The notes: generated by a model from the letters alone, not told the origin. 63,310 nucleotides of DNA from CAYLOP01 sp964385305 (GCA_964385305.1 CAYLOP010000003.1:1-63310), one strand, 5' to 3'. Positions 8,126-17,823 are shown, counted from the first letter of the stretch. Numbers and translations are program-made.

Positions 8126-11100
8126 ATGGATGATCGAAGTGCCCGTATCTATGAAGGCCAGGCGCAATCGATAGCGTACCAGGAGGAACTCAATCTCCTG
8201 CGCGAAGTACGCGAATGTGTCATCCGAGCGGATGAAAGTGAGCGAATGATACAGGAGATTTGCGACATCATCGTCCGCTCATCAGATCTTTCCTTCGTAT
8301 GGATGGGACTGCGACGGGGTGAGCACGATGAACGTTTCTTCGCTGTGCATCCCTCAGATCGATCTGATACCATAACCTCCCTTTTAGAAGCATGCGAATT
8401 ATATTTCATGCACGGAAACCCGATCGCGATCTCAGAGAATAACCCTGAAATTATCCAGGATCTGTCCGCTCATTCGAAAGGCGATTCTCTCTGGGCTCAA
8501 GCAGCCACATACGGATATCGCTCTGCAGTGTCGATTCCCGTTCGAATTGATACGATCCCAACGGGTACTTTTATTGTCCTGTCCGCGCAACCAAACGTTT
8601 TCGATAGCAAAAGGATCGACCTCCTTCAAATGATTTTGGACGATCTATCCGTGGGCCTTCGTAAAATCGGTTTCAAGGAACAGCATGCGCGCTTGATGCG
8701 AGAAATCGGTGAGATCAGCCGGCTCTCCGTTGAGAAGATTTCTCATGATGATGCAACACGATACCTGCATTCCATCTTGGTCAGGGTGACGGATTTGCTG
8801 GGCGGCAGTGGGGGTGGTTTGTACCTTTGCGATCCGGATGGGGAGCGAATCCGCTGCGTTGTAAGCTATGGAACCTCGAAAGATTACTCTGGGACAGTCT
8901 TGGAACAGGGCGAAGGCGCTGCGGGCATGGTCGCACGGTCGGGTGAAACCCTTTTGATCACAGATTACCCTCAATGGCCAAATCGAGCGGATGCAAATGC
9001 GGAAGACCCCAACTTACACACGGTTGCGGCTGTGCCCATGAAGTGGCAAGGCGATGTCATTGGCGTCATCCAAGTCTTCCGTACGGAAGACAAGCCATCC
9101 TTCTCGCAAGATGAGCTTGACACGCTCGTCATGTTTGCCAATCAGGCGGCCATTGTATTTCAGAATACTCGGCTGCTTGAAGATGCTTGGGGGCGTGCTG
9201 GCCAACTAGAACGCTTGAGTGAGGTGACCCGAGCAGTCATCAGTACGCCTAATTTGGATGCGTTGGTCACACTAATTGCCAAGCAGATGGCGCAACTTGT
9301 AGATGCCGATAGTTGCCTCGTCGACCTCTGGGACCCGGAAAGATATACTGCGGTCCATGCCGGTGAGTTTGGCGCGATGGGCGGAACGCTACGACAGCTA
9401 CGTGACATGAATGATCGGATGTCGCTTACCGAACGTGTATTGCGCGCTGCCAGTCCTTTGATATTTGATGATCTAAATGACGAATTGCTGACCGATCCTG
9501 CCGTCGCGGAATTGCTCCAAACCTGCAACATCGCGGCGCTTCCGCTCATTGTAGGAGAACAATGGCTGGGTGCGGTTGTTCTCTGTCGTGTGGACCCGTC
9601 GCGCCGATACACGCGCGAAGAGTTGAGCATTTGTGAACTGGCCTCGGGTCAAGTAGCGCTGGCGTTAGCGAAGGCGCGGGCTTTGGAGAGCGAACGCATG
9701 CGCATCCAGGAGCTGGAGGCATTGCGGCAAGCCAGTCTGAGTGTGACCTCGAGCTTGGAACTTCAAACGGTTTTGGAAGCGATCCTTGCACACACCCTTA
9801 GGCTTGTGGCGGCGGATGATGCGCATATCTTTCTCTACGACGGGCAGCAGCTCACTTTTGGTGCGGTGCGTTGGGCAGAACTTATTGAGCGTGAGGCTTA
9901 CTCGGAACCGCGCGAAGACGGTTTGACTTACAAAGTTGCCCGTACAGGTGAACGGGTTGTGATCCCTGATGTAAATAAGCATCCGCTGTTCTCCCGATGG
10001 ACATGGGGCGGGGCGATTGTAGGTTTGCCATTGAAGATTGGAGAGCGAGTTGTAGGGGTGATGAATATTGCCATCGACCAACCCCATGATTTCACGGATG
10101 CGGAATTGCGCGTCTTGGAGTTACTCGCTGATCAAGCGGCAATCGCGATCGAGAATGTGCGCCTCTTTGAGCGAAGCGATGCGGAGCGGCTAAGGGTTCA
10201 ATTGCTCTACGATGTGGCTCAGGAATTAGGCCAAACACTCAATCCAGACGAAATTCTACAACGAGCAATAGAACTTACATGCGCCAACCTTGGTGGGATC
10301 GCGGGAGAGGCTTTTTTAATTGAGTCTGGCACGGATAGGTTGCGCGTCATCGGCTCCATCCGCGAGGATGGGGTCTCTACTAGAGAATTGGATGCGCGTG
10401 TGGCTTCGACTTTTGGTAAGGGCCTTGCCAGCTGGGTAGCAGAGCATGCCGCAGCTGTCAACCTGGAGGACGTGCGGGAAGACGAGCGTTGGTACTCCGT
10501 CCCGGGACTGGACGAGGATGTCGGTTCTGCAATCTACGCTCCTGTGTTTATCGACGGGGATGTGATTGGAGTCATCGCTGTTTTTCATCGGGAGCTTCAA
10601 GCCTTCGAACAGGAGCACCTGGATCTATTGATCGCCATCAGCCATCAGATTGGCTTGGCACTCTCCAATGCATATCGCTATCAGCAAATCGATCGGCGCT
10701 TGGCTGAATTGACCGCAATTGGACAAGTTGCTCAGGTTGTCAATCGAAGATTGGAAATGCAAACGCTTCTAGAAGAAGTTGTGCAGCAAGTGGGCAGTGT
10801 ACTCGGATACCCGATTGTAGAGATCTACCTGGTCGATGGAGACGAATTAGTTTTAGGCGCGGCAAGGGGCGGCTTGATGGACAAGGCCGCCCGATTTCCT
10901 TTCTCCCATGGATTAGTCGGCCGAGCAGTTCGTACAAATGAAGCGGTTTATGCGCCTGATGTGACGAAGGCAACTGATTACTTCCCGGCATGGCGTGAGA
11001 CAAAATCCGAGATCGTCGTACCTCTCTGTAAGGAAAATATGGTGATCGGCGCGCTTAATGTTGAAACCCCGCTAGTGGGTGGATTGACGGAGGACGATCT

Positions 11101-11953
11101 CCGTCTGATAAGTTTATTGGCGGACAACATTTCGGTCGCCGTTGAAAAAGCTGCGCTCTATGGGCGATTGCGCCAGTATGCAGAGGAGCTTGAGAATACG
11201 GTCGCATCTCGAACTGGGGAACTTGCTACTGCGCTCGAACAGGCGCAAGAGGCAGATAAACTCAAGACACGCTTTGTGTCTGATGTTTCACATGAATTAC
11301 GCACACCCCTCAGTAATATTTTGCTGTATTTAGAACTGCTTGCAAGCGGTCCGAAAGAGCGATTTAACGCCTACCTGGCGACATTGAATAGAGAGACAAA
11401 TCGCTTGGTGACATTAATTGAGGATCTCTTGACTGTCTCTCGCCTCGATGCGGGATCGGCGAGCATAGAACCCGTACTTCTTAATCTGAACGAACTTGCG
11501 GAGAGCCTTGTTGAAGATCGACGCCGCTTGTTTGCTGAGAAGGACTTAGGCATCGATATTGAGCTTCATCAGGATTTACCATTGGTTAGGGCGGATCAAA
11601 AGATGCTCTCGCAGGTTGTTGCAAATCTTATGACGAACGCGATGCATTACACGCCTGCAGGAGGGCGTGTTTTAATTCGTACGGGCATAGAACATGAAGG
11701 CGAGTCGGATTGGGTTACCCTGAGTGTAATCGATTCAGGGTTAGGTATTCCATTAGAGGAGCAAGATCAGGTTTTCCAGCGCTTTTTCCGTGGCTCAGCG
11801 AGTACGAGGATGGGAAATCCAGGGACCGGTTTGGGTCTCTCGATATGCAGAGAGATCATCCAGCGTCACGATGGCAAGATCAAGGTGCAGAGTGAGGTGG
11901 GGCACGGCAGCTCGTTCATTTTATTGCTGCCGCACGCCGAGCGAACATCATAA
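8126..11953 (+). CDS. Multi-GAF sensor histidine kinase
   Basis: This 1275-residue kinase has no visible transmembrane segment and no receiver. About six consecutive GAF-type modules fill residues 20-1040, each ending in a helix such as FANQAAIVFQNTRLLE, LADQAAIAIENVRLFERS or ISHQIGLALSNAYRYQQID. A coiled-coil signal helix follows. The HisKA box is FVSDVSHELRTPLSN with the phosphoacceptor His. The HATPase_c domain has the N box (NLMTNAMHYTP), G1 (DSGLGIP) and G2 (GTGLGLS). It would autophosphorylate in the cytoplasm in response to small ligands or redox state; no partner regulator is adjacent. The ATG at 8126 is preferred over the GTG at 8102 because that GTG overlaps the AAGGAGGA ribosome site, although the spacing from it to the ATG is long (about 12 nt). 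Confidence 0.88.
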   Translation: MDDRSARIYEGQAQSIAYQEELNLLREVRECVIRADESERMIQEICDIIVRSSDLSFVWMGLRRGEHDERFFAVHPSDRSDTITSLLEACELYFMHGNPIAISENNPEIIQDLSAHSKGDSLWAQAATYGYRSAVSIPVRIDTIPTGTFIVLSAQPNVFDSKRIDLLQMILDDLSVGLRKIGFKEQHARLMREIGEISRLSVEKISHDDATRYLHSILVRVTDLLGGSGGGLYLCDPDGERIRCVVSYGTSKDYSGTVLEQGEGAAGMVARSGETLLITDYPQWPNRADANAEDPNLHTVAAVPMKWQGDVIGVIQVFRTEDKPSFSQDELDTLVMFANQAAIVFQNTRLLEDAWGRAGQLERLSEVTRAVISTPNLDALVTLIAKQMAQLVDADSCLVDLWDPERYTAVHAGEFGAMGGTLRQLRDMNDRMSLTERVLRAASPLIFDDLNDELLTDPAVAELLQTCNIAALPLIVGEQWLGAVVLCRVDPSRRYTREELSICELASGQVALALAKARALESERMRIQELEALRQASLSVTSSLELQTVLEAILAHTLRLVAADDAHIFLYDGQQLTFGAVRWAELIEREAYSEPREDGLTYKVARTGERVVIPDVNKHPLFSRWTWGGAIVGLPLKIGERVVGVMNIAIDQPHDFTDAELRVLELLADQAAIAIENVRLFERSDAERLRVQLLYDVAQELGQTLNPDEILQRAIELTCANLGGIAGEAFLIESGTDRLRVIGSIREDGVSTRELDARVASTFGKGLASWVAEHAAAVNLEDVREDERWYSVPGLDEDVGSAIYAPVFIDGDVIGVIAVFHRELQAFEQEHLDLLIAISHQIGLALSNAYRYQQIDRRLAELTAIGQVAQVVNRRLEMQTLLEEVVQQVGSVLGYPIVEIYLVDGDELVLGAARGGLMDKAARFPFSHGLVGRAVRTNEAVYAPDVTKATDYFPAWRETKSEIVVPLCKENMVIGALNVETPLVGGLTEDDLRLISLLADNISVAVEKAALYGRLRQYAEELENTVASRTGELATALEQAQEADKLKTRFVSDVSHELRTPLSNILLYLELLASGPKERFNAYLATLNRETNRLVTLIEDLLTVSRLDAGSASIEPVLLNLNELAESLVEDRRRLFAEKDLGIDIELHQDLPLVRADQKMLSQVVANLMTNAMHYTPAGGRVLIRTGIEHEGESDWVTLSVIDSGLGIPLEEQDQVFQRFFRGSASTRMGNPGTGLGLSICREIIQRHDGKIKVQSEVGHGSSFILLLPHAERTS

Positions 11954-11983
11954 TTGAACACGGATTGGAATAAACGATCACCC

Positions 11984-13066
11984 TCAACCGATCCCACATG
12001 CCTGATAAATCTTCCTCATATCCACATTTTCGCTCATAAGCTTCATAAACGCATCAATCTTTTCAGGTTGCCCCAAGCGAGTTTTTCCGTATACGCTCTC
12101 GACAATGTTGACGGTCTCCATTGTATTCTGCTGAACCAATAACACGGGGACCTTGAGAGATTCCGCTTGCTGGATGATCAATGGGCTGGGGCGAAGATTA
12201 CCGGTGAGAATTAAGACGATGGTTGAGGTTTCCAATGCCGCGAGCTGGATGTCCGTTCTGTCACCACCTGTGATAACAGCTTTGCTCGGATAACGGCGGA
12301 AGCGAGAGAGCGCCGCTTGAGCGGTCATTGCCCCTACGGTAAAAGTTTCCACCAGTGCGTCCGGGTTGAAATACTCCGTGAGCACCTCTGCCTCCAGAAC
12401 ATCTTTCAACTCTCCAACACTCAAGGCAGAGAGCATCGGGACACTCGGTAAGCAGCCCAGAACGCAAATCCCCGCGTCCTCGAGGCAAGGTCGTGCATAA
12501 TCTTCTACGAAGGGTTTTGCTTCTTCTGGAACCCGGTTAAGAATCACGCCGCATAATTGCTCGCCCAGACGGAATTGTGCGGTGAGCGCATCATCGACCA
12601 GACGCATTTCGCCATGGAACGGTACGATGACGAGTGCAGGCGCGGCCAGCATTTCTGCGACACGCAAATTGGACAACCCCATCGCGTAGCCTTCGCGCAG
12701 GCTCGCACCACCCTCAAGCAAGAGCACGTCTTTGTCCCTTCCAAGTGTCTCTGCAGTCTCTCTGATCTTCTTCATGAGACCGTCTTCCTCAAGATCCAAC
12801 TTGCACTGGAGTCGCTCGCGAAGTGTGGATTGCGTGACGATCACTGCGGAAGCCTCTATCGGGTCCCCCGGTAAATTCAGGCTCCTATGCACAAAGACCG
12901 CATCTTCGTCAGCAAGTTTCCCTTCCGGGGTTCGCCAAGGTTGCGTGCTCACGGGTTTGAGATAGCCGATTTTGTAACCATCGGCTTGTAGATGTAAGCC
13001 CAACGCCAGGCAAACGGCCGTCTTCCCAGAGTAAGGCTCGACTGAGGTGATATATAAGGCATTCAT
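11984..13066 (-). CDS. Stand-alone Pta N-terminal-type protein (P-loop plus DRTGG domain)
   Basis: The protein has 360 residues. The N-terminal 200 form a dethiobiotin-synthetase-like P-loop domain (TSVEPYSGKTAVCLALG with the Walker Lys-Thr; YLKPVSTQP; LLLEGGASLREG). The rest resembles the DRTGG regulatory domain (AVITGGDRTDIQLAALETS, then LILTGNLRPSPLII). These are the two domains found upstream of the catalytic domain in long-type phosphotransacetylases. The phosphotransacetylase catalytic domain itself is missing, so this should not have Pta activity. Its start overlaps the stop of the ADP-forming acetyl-CoA synthetase gene by 4 nt, giving translational coupling. I infer a nucleotide- or metabolite-sensing regulator of that enzyme. 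Confidence 0.78.
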   Translation of the reverse strand: MNALYITSVEPYSGKTAVCLALGLHLQADGYKIGYLKPVSTQPWRTPEGKLADEDAVFVHRSLNLPGDPIEASAVIVTQSTLRERLQCKLDLEEDGLMKKIRETAETLGRDKDVLLLEGGASLREGYAMGLSNLRVAEMLAAPALVIVPFHGEMRLVDDALTAQFRLGEQLCGVILNRVPEEAKPFVEDYARPCLEDAGICVLGCLPSVPMLSALSVGELKDVLEAEVLTEYFNPDALVETFTVGAMTAQAALSRFRRYPSKAVITGGDRTDIQLAALETSTIVLILTGNLRPSPLIIQQAESLKVPVLLVQQNTMETVNIVESVYGKTRLGQPEKIDAFMKLMSENVDMRKIYQACGIG

Positions 13067-15216
13067 GATGAACTCCCTGTTGATCCGTATTCCCTGGTCG
13101 GTTGACTCACTTCAGGCTTGATGACGAGGCGCATATCGATCGCGACGCCGCCGTGTCCCTGATCATAAACAACGAAGGGGTTAATGTCGAGTTCTGCGAT
13201 ATCAGGAAAGTCTATGACGAGTTGACTAATCCGAAGGAGAGCATCGATGAGTGCATCTTTGTCCTTCGGTGGTTGACCTCGAACGCCATCCAGGAGGGCG
13301 TGGGTTTTGATTTCCGAGAGCATCTGCTCAGCTTCTCTTGGTGAGAAGGGCGCAACTCGGAAGGATACGTCCTTGAGGATCTCGACATAGATTCCGCCTA
13401 AGCCAAAGGTCACGAGTGGGCCAAACTGGGGATCCCGGTTCATGCCGATAAGGATCTCCAGGCCTGAAGGCACCATTTTTTGGACTAGACAACCCCAAAG
13501 ACGAGCTTCGGGGAGGTAGCGCTGAGAACGATAGGTGATCAGGTCGAAGGCGTCTCGCACATCGGAGGTGTTTTGCAAGCCCACCTTCACGCCGCCCACA
13601 TCAGTTTTATGGAGGATGTCTGGGGAGGCGATTTTCATGACCACTGGGTATCCAATTTCCTCAGCGAATTCAACGGCTTCCTCGGGTGTTTTCGCAAGTT
13701 TTGAGTCCGGGATCGTGAAATCGTAAGCTTCCAGGATCGTGCGTGCCTCGGCATCTCCGATGGTAACTCGCCCCTCAGCCAGGGCGTTATCTATCGTTTC
13801 TCGCACCGCGCTCTTATCCACTTTAAAAGTCTTGTACGTGGGGATAGGCTCTGCCTGGAAGGTACGGTAGGTGCTCATCGCTTTGTAGACCATAGCCGCA
13901 CGCTCGGGGAACGCGAAGTTGGGAACTCTATTCTCCTCGAGGATGGATGCGCCCACTTCAACTCGTGCTTCGCCCATGAAGCAGCCCATAACGGGCACAC
14001 CAACTTTTTTAGCAAGTTCTGCTACCACTTTTGCAGTTTCTGCGATCTCCGTCATGGCTTGGGGGGTGAGAATGACCAAGACACCGTCGACATTCGGATC
14101 GGCCGTAACTTTTTCAAGCGCGAAGCGGTAGCGGTCGGCTCGTGCGTCACCGAGTACATCGACTGGATTGGCAGCACTGGCCGCGTCTGGCAGGAATTGT
14201 TCCAATGCTCGGATGCATTCGGTTTCGAAGCGGGCAAGACGGAGGCCGGCGCGCTCGAGTGCGTCTGTAGCAAGGATGCCTGGTCCGCCAGCGTTGGTGA
14301 CAATGGCGATTCGATCCCCTTTAAGCGGAGGGAGATAGCCAAACGCCATGGCGTCGTCAAAGAGATCCTGTAACGAATCTGCCCTTATGACGCCCGCCTG
14401 ACGGAACGCAGCTTGGTAGGCCTGTTCGGATCCTGCCAATGAACCTGTGTGGGAGCTTACGGCACGCGAGCCGGCTTGGGTGATACCTGATTTGAGAGCG
14501 ATGACCGGTTTTCTCTTTGAGACTTCTCGAGCTACCCGTATAAATTCCTGGCCGTCAGGCAACCCCTCGATATAGCAGAGGATGACGCGTGATGAGGGGT
14601 CATGCCCCCACATTTGGAGAAGATCGGTCTCGCTGACATCGGCTTTGTTTCCAAGCGAAACAAATTTGTTGAGGCCGAGCCTCCCAGCTTGCGCCCAATC
14701 GAGGATCGCGGTGCCTAAGGCGCCGGATTGCGACATGAAATCCATGGGGCCTTCTGGTGGAAGACCAGCGGAGAAGGATGCGTTGAGCGGTGTAGCTGTA
14801 TCAATCACACCGAGGCAGTTTGGGCCGATCAATCGGATATCGAACTCCTTGGCGATCTCCAACAACTCGAGCTCACGTTCCAAGCCTTCCGAACCGGCCT
14901 CGCGAAAGCCTGCACTAATGACAATTGCAGCGGGAATGCCTTTCTCCCCACAGGTTCGCAAGGCATCTGGAACGTAAGGATAGGGAATAACAAGCACAGC
15001 AAGATCGATGGGATCAGGAACCTCAGTAACAGATGGGTACGCCTGGATATCGAGAATTTTGTCCGCTTTAGGGTTGATTGGGTAAACACGGCGATCGTTT
15101 GACAGGTAGCCCCCATGGATGAGATTTTCAAGGACTGCGTATCCCAATTTCGTTGGGTTTGTTGAGGCACCAATCACAGCTACAGATGCAGGTTTAAAAA
15201 AACAATTGAGTGACAC
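13063..15216 (-). CDS. acd: Acetate-CoA ligase (ADP-forming), fused alpha and beta
   Basis: This 717-residue protein would convert acetyl-CoA (or another acyl-CoA) + ADP + Pi to the acid + ATP + CoA, conserving energy by substrate-level phosphorylation. Domains in order: CoA-binding Rossmann domain (VAVIGASTNPTKLGYAV), succinyl-CoA-ligase-like domain, the phospho-His segment VSSHTGSLAGS, and a C-terminal ATP-grasp domain (PVVMKIASPDILHKTDVGGV; FGLGGIYVEILKD; ELDINPFVV). The full length with both subunits in one chain is usual for bacterial ACDs. The start is GTG at 15216 with GGAG eight bases upstream. It is followed immediately by the Pta-N-like gene, as one operon. The acid substrate cannot be read from the sequence. 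Confidence 0.9.
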   Translation of the reverse strand: MSLNCFFKPASVAVIGASTNPTKLGYAVLENLIHGGYLSNDRRVYPINPKADKILDIQAYPSVTEVPDPIDLAVLVIPYPYVPDALRTCGEKGIPAAIVISAGFREAGSEGLERELELLEIAKEFDIRLIGPNCLGVIDTATPLNASFSAGLPPEGPMDFMSQSGALGTAILDWAQAGRLGLNKFVSLGNKADVSETDLLQMWGHDPSSRVILCYIEGLPDGQEFIRVAREVSKRKPVIALKSGITQAGSRAVSSHTGSLAGSEQAYQAAFRQAGVIRADSLQDLFDDAMAFGYLPPLKGDRIAIVTNAGGPGILATDALERAGLRLARFETECIRALEQFLPDAASAANPVDVLGDARADRYRFALEKVTADPNVDGVLVILTPQAMTEIAETAKVVAELAKKVGVPVMGCFMGEARVEVGASILEENRVPNFAFPERAAMVYKAMSTYRTFQAEPIPTYKTFKVDKSAVRETIDNALAEGRVTIGDAEARTILEAYDFTIPDSKLAKTPEEAVEFAEEIGYPVVMKIASPDILHKTDVGGVKVGLQNTSDVRDAFDLITYRSQRYLPEARLWGCLVQKMVPSGLEILIGMNRDPQFGPLVTFGLGGIYVEILKDVSFRVAPFSPREAEQMLSEIKTHALLDGVRGQPPKDKDALIDALLRISQLVIDFPDIAELDINPFVVYDQGHGGVAIDMRLVIKPEVSQPTREYGSTGSSS

Positions 15217-15354
15217 TGTGTATTCTCCACATGATAACCGTTAGTGTACTCCCAATTAAGGCATGGCTCAATGGAGAATGATCATACCCCTTGGGTTATC
15301 TGTACTAAACCCACCTTGACTTTCGGCATGGGAATAGGGATGATGCGATTAATG

Positions 15355-16005
15355 CTAATGGGTTGTGAGTTCAGCAACGGGCGCGTAGGAGCGGCGGTGT
15401 ATAGGACACGGGCCTAGGCGCTGCAAGGCATGGCGATGGTAGGATGTTCCGTATCCTTTGTGACGTGAAAAGCCATAACCTGGGAAGCGTTCATCAAAGG
15501 CAACCATGGCATGGTCGCGAGCCACTTTGGCAATCACGGAAGCCGCTGCGATAGTGAGAACGCGAGTATCGCCATGTGGTAACGGGGTTTGGGGAAGAGG
15601 GATATCGGGCAGGCCAATATGGTCGATGAGAAGATGCTCCGCTGGTACACACAGTGCAGCGAGAGCCCTGGTCATAGCTAGTCGCGTGGCAGAGATCAAG
15701 CCGAAGTTATCTACTTCTTGTGCAGATGATTGCCCCACGCCAATGGCAGGTGCAATTTTTGCGATTTGTATTGCCCATTTCTCTCGCTGCGTGGGGGTCA
15801 TTTGTTTCGAATCGCGCACGCCATCGAGACAACATGCCAAGTCAAATCGTTTGATGGGAAGGATGACTGCAGCTGCGTAAACTGGTCCCGCCCACGCTCC
15901 ACGACCAGCTTCATCCAGACCAGCTATATGCATTACGCCGGATCGCAGCAGACCGAGTTCAAACGAGAGATCGGGGCGCAGTTGCGGCTTATCACGGAGC
16001 GCCAT
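15355..16005 (-). CDS. rnhB: Ribonuclease HII
   Basis: This 216-residue enzyme cleaves RNA in RNA-DNA hybrids and excises single ribonucleotides from DNA. The core starts with AGLDEAGRGAWAGPV, carrying the Asp-Glu pair of the active site; other acidic ligands are in LDGVRDSKQMT and LIDHIGLPD. The ASVIAKVARD and GYGFSRHKGYGT motifs are standard. The ATG at 16005 is chosen (MALRDKPQLRPD) because it has AGGG upstream and starts at the usual distance from the DEAGRG motif; the longer frame is the antisense of nothing known but reads as non-protein. It overlaps the end of the glycosyltransferase gene by 14 nt and is the last gene of a three-gene operon. Confidence 0.93.
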   Translation of the reverse strand: MALRDKPQLRPDLSFELGLLRSGVMHIAGLDEAGRGAWAGPVYAAAVILPIKRFDLACCLDGVRDSKQMTPTQREKWAIQIAKIAPAIGVGQSSAQEVDNFGLISATRLAMTRALAALCVPAEHLLIDHIGLPDIPLPQTPLPHGDTRVLTIAAASVIAKVARDHAMVAFDERFPGYGFSRHKGYGTSYHRHALQRLGPCPIHRRSYAPVAELTTH

Positions 16006-16717
16006 ACAGCCCTCGATGCCAATTCTGGCGGATGTGTATAAGATCAGTAAACATCTTAAATGCATCCCGGATGATGTGGATCCGACTTCCAGGGTTGTAG
16101 TACCACGGAATGGGGACTTCCACAATTCGATAGCCGCGCTGGATTGCGATGAAAAGAACCTCAACATCGAAGGTCCAACCATCAATTTGCTGTATGCGGA
16201 AGAGATCATCCACATGTTCGGCGCGGAAGCACTTAAAGCCGCATTGTGTGTCGTGGATGCCAGGGACAGCGATCAGTCGAACAAGCCAGTTAAAAGCCCT
16301 TCCGATGAAGTGGCGGTAGAGCGGCTCTCCATACCGTACTGCGCCGGGGACTTCTCGGGAGGCGATGGCGATGTCAAAGTTTTGTAAATTCGGAGGCAGG
16401 AAGCGGTTGATCTCTTCAATAGGCATGGAGAGGTCGGCATCACAGATGAAGCGATAATCCCCATTTGCTTCGAGCATACCCCTACGGACAGCCAAACCTT
16501 TTCCAGCTCGTGCTTCCCGTATGAGGTGAAGGTTGTCGTGGCGTTCTGCGAAGGACTGTGCGATCTCCGCTGTACGGTCGTGGCTGCCGTTTTCAACAAT
16601 GATAATCTCGGCTTGGTATGGCTGCTCTTGCAAGAAACCGAGCACCATTTTCAAACTTTTAGGAAGGCGGTGCTCTTCATTATGGGCGGGTATGATGATT
16701 GAGAGGAAAGGTCGCAA
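15992..16717 (-). CDS. Family 2 glycosyltransferase (dolichyl-P-glucose synthase-like)
   Basis: The protein has 241 residues and a GT-A fold. Seen are LSIIIPAHNEEHRLPKSL, the nucleotide-binding IIIVENGSHDRT, GKGLAVRRGML and the metal-binding DADLSMP (a DxD variant). The C-terminal half has GIHDTQCGFKCFRAEHVDDLF and FDVEVLFIAIQRGYRIVEVP, the pattern of polyprenyl-phosphate sugar synthases. It has no long C-terminal membrane domain, so it is of the short dolichyl-phosphate beta-glucosyltransferase type, which loads a lipid carrier at the inner face of the membrane. The start appears to be TTG at 16717 with AGGTG four bases upstream; no ATG fits. It lies between the NERD-like gene and rnhB. Confidence 0.85.
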   Translation of the reverse strand: MRPFLSIIIPAHNEEHRLPKSLKMVLGFLQEQPYQAEIIIVENGSHDRTAEIAQSFAERHDNLHLIREARAGKGLAVRRGMLEANGDYRFICDADLSMPIEEINRFLPPNLQNFDIAIASREVPGAVRYGEPLYRHFIGRAFNWLVRLIAVPGIHDTQCGFKCFRAEHVDDLFRIQQIDGWTFDVEVLFIAIQRGYRIVEVPIPWYYNPGSRIHIIRDAFKMFTDLIHIRQNWHRGLYGAP

Positions 16718-16747
16718 GCTTCACCTTTTGACCATGGTTTTATGAGG

Positions 16748-17617
16748 TTATGTGTAGAACGTGTTGACGATAACGAGTGCAAAGAGGATGAGAATGATGA
16801 CAAATTCGAAAAACGCTATTGAACCAAGCAAGATCCACTGTGATTTAGTCAAGGGAAAGCGTTCGAGCCAGGATGTGATGAAGAGGGGCACTTCCATGTG
16901 CTCTGGCTCCGACACGTAAAATTCGCTCGCATCAACGGCATGTGAAGGTATCGGGGTCGGTTCCAACACTGGTTTGAACGCCATGTCGGGGGCAACCTCG
17001 GGCATATCTTCCGGTTCGGGCAGCGTTGGGTTAATGAGGGCATCGGTGAGTTCGTGTATGTCATCCGTATCCATGATCGGAGGAAATTTCAGTAGATTTG
17101 CTGCGAAGTGCTCGATGGCATCGGTCTGGACAATGCGAGCCCGGGGGCGTGCTTGATCGATGTGCGCGTGGGGATTGGTGAAGATCATGACAGGTTCAAC
17201 TTCGGGCAAGTCGTAGCCAAGTTCACGGAAATAATGGTGGATCACTTGGGCCATCCGCACCGTTTCGGCTTGTGGGTTGGAAGAAGCTCTTTGGAACCTG
17301 CGCGCGCGGCTATTGAATGTTTGCCACTCTTCACCTTTCGCGCGGAACACGCCACGAACGGGAATGGGATTAAGAACGCGGGCACCTTGGGGACTCAATA
17401 GTACCATGGGTATCAAGAACGTTGTACCAGGGAGGACAATATTTCGGATGAGTGTATGATCTTCGCCGAGGCTTCTGTTTAGTCTGTGTGTGGTGAAATC
17501 CTGAGCTTGCATTTTGCTATACCATGACAGGCCATATCTCAAGCTTCCCCGGATACGATTCTCAAGGCTGATGGCACCATCTTCATCCCGAAATTCCGAT
17601 TGATCAATCATATTCAT
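16748..17617 (-). CDS. NERD-like domain protein with a C-terminal membrane anchor
   Basis: The protein has 289 residues. Residues about 50-180 (IRNIVLPGTTFLIPMVLLSP, RVLNPIPVRGVFRAKG, EPVMIFTNPHAHID, ARIVQTDAIEHF) look like a divergent nuclease-related NERD domain, with hydrophobic strands and a final helix. A Pro/Glu-rich linker follows at about 190-240. One strongly hydrophobic helix near the C-terminus (WILLGSIAFFEFVIILILF) would leave most of the protein in the cytoplasm as a tail-anchored protein. The start at 17617 is chosen because AGGGG lies seven bases upstream; the GTG at 17638 overlaps that site. It is the first gene of an operon with the glycosyltransferase and rnhB. I cannot confirm nuclease residues. 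Confidence 0.55.
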   Translation of the reverse strand: MNMIDQSEFRDEDGAISLENRIRGSLRYGLSWYSKMQAQDFTTHRLNRSLGEDHTLIRNIVLPGTTFLIPMVLLSPQGARVLNPIPVRGVFRAKGEEWQTFNSRARRFQRASSNPQAETVRMAQVIHHYFRELGYDLPEVEPVMIFTNPHAHIDQARPRARIVQTDAIEHFAANLLKFPPIMDTDDIHELTDALINPTLPEPEDMPEVAPDMAFKPVLEPTPIPSHAVDASEFYVSEPEHMEVPLFITSWLERFPLTKSQWILLGSIAFFEFVIILILFALVIVNTFYT

Positions 17618-17794
17618 ACGCATTCCCCTACTACGCACACTACGCGCTTATCTGAAAATGAAATAATACGGATGTTGGTGGAAAGCGTCCTGCCGTGATC
17701 ATTACCCCAGGGCTGTTTTAAGGCCTCACTGGGGCGTTTATTCAAGTGTGCGCATTCTTCATTATAAGTCAGTCGGACCAGGAGACAAGTCGAG

Positions 17795-17823
17795 CCGACA
17801 TAGATGGTGTTCGCGGATATAAT
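17795..17823 (+). promoter_or_regulatory. Sigma-70-type promoter of nfeD
   Basis: CCGACA (17795-17800), a 17-bp spacer and TATAAT (17818-17823). The start ATG lies 24 nt downstream of the -10 box with GAGAGGTG between. Confidence 0.65.

Noticed and set aside
15992..16215. 286-residue N-terminally extended RNase HII
   Set aside because: The first 70 codons overlap the glycosyltransferase gene, do not resemble protein, and the ATG at 16005 has a ribosome site.
17701..17740. CCCCAG/CTGGGG hairpin upstream of nfeD as a terminator
   Set aside because: Neither strand has a T-run after it, and genes on both sides diverge from it.
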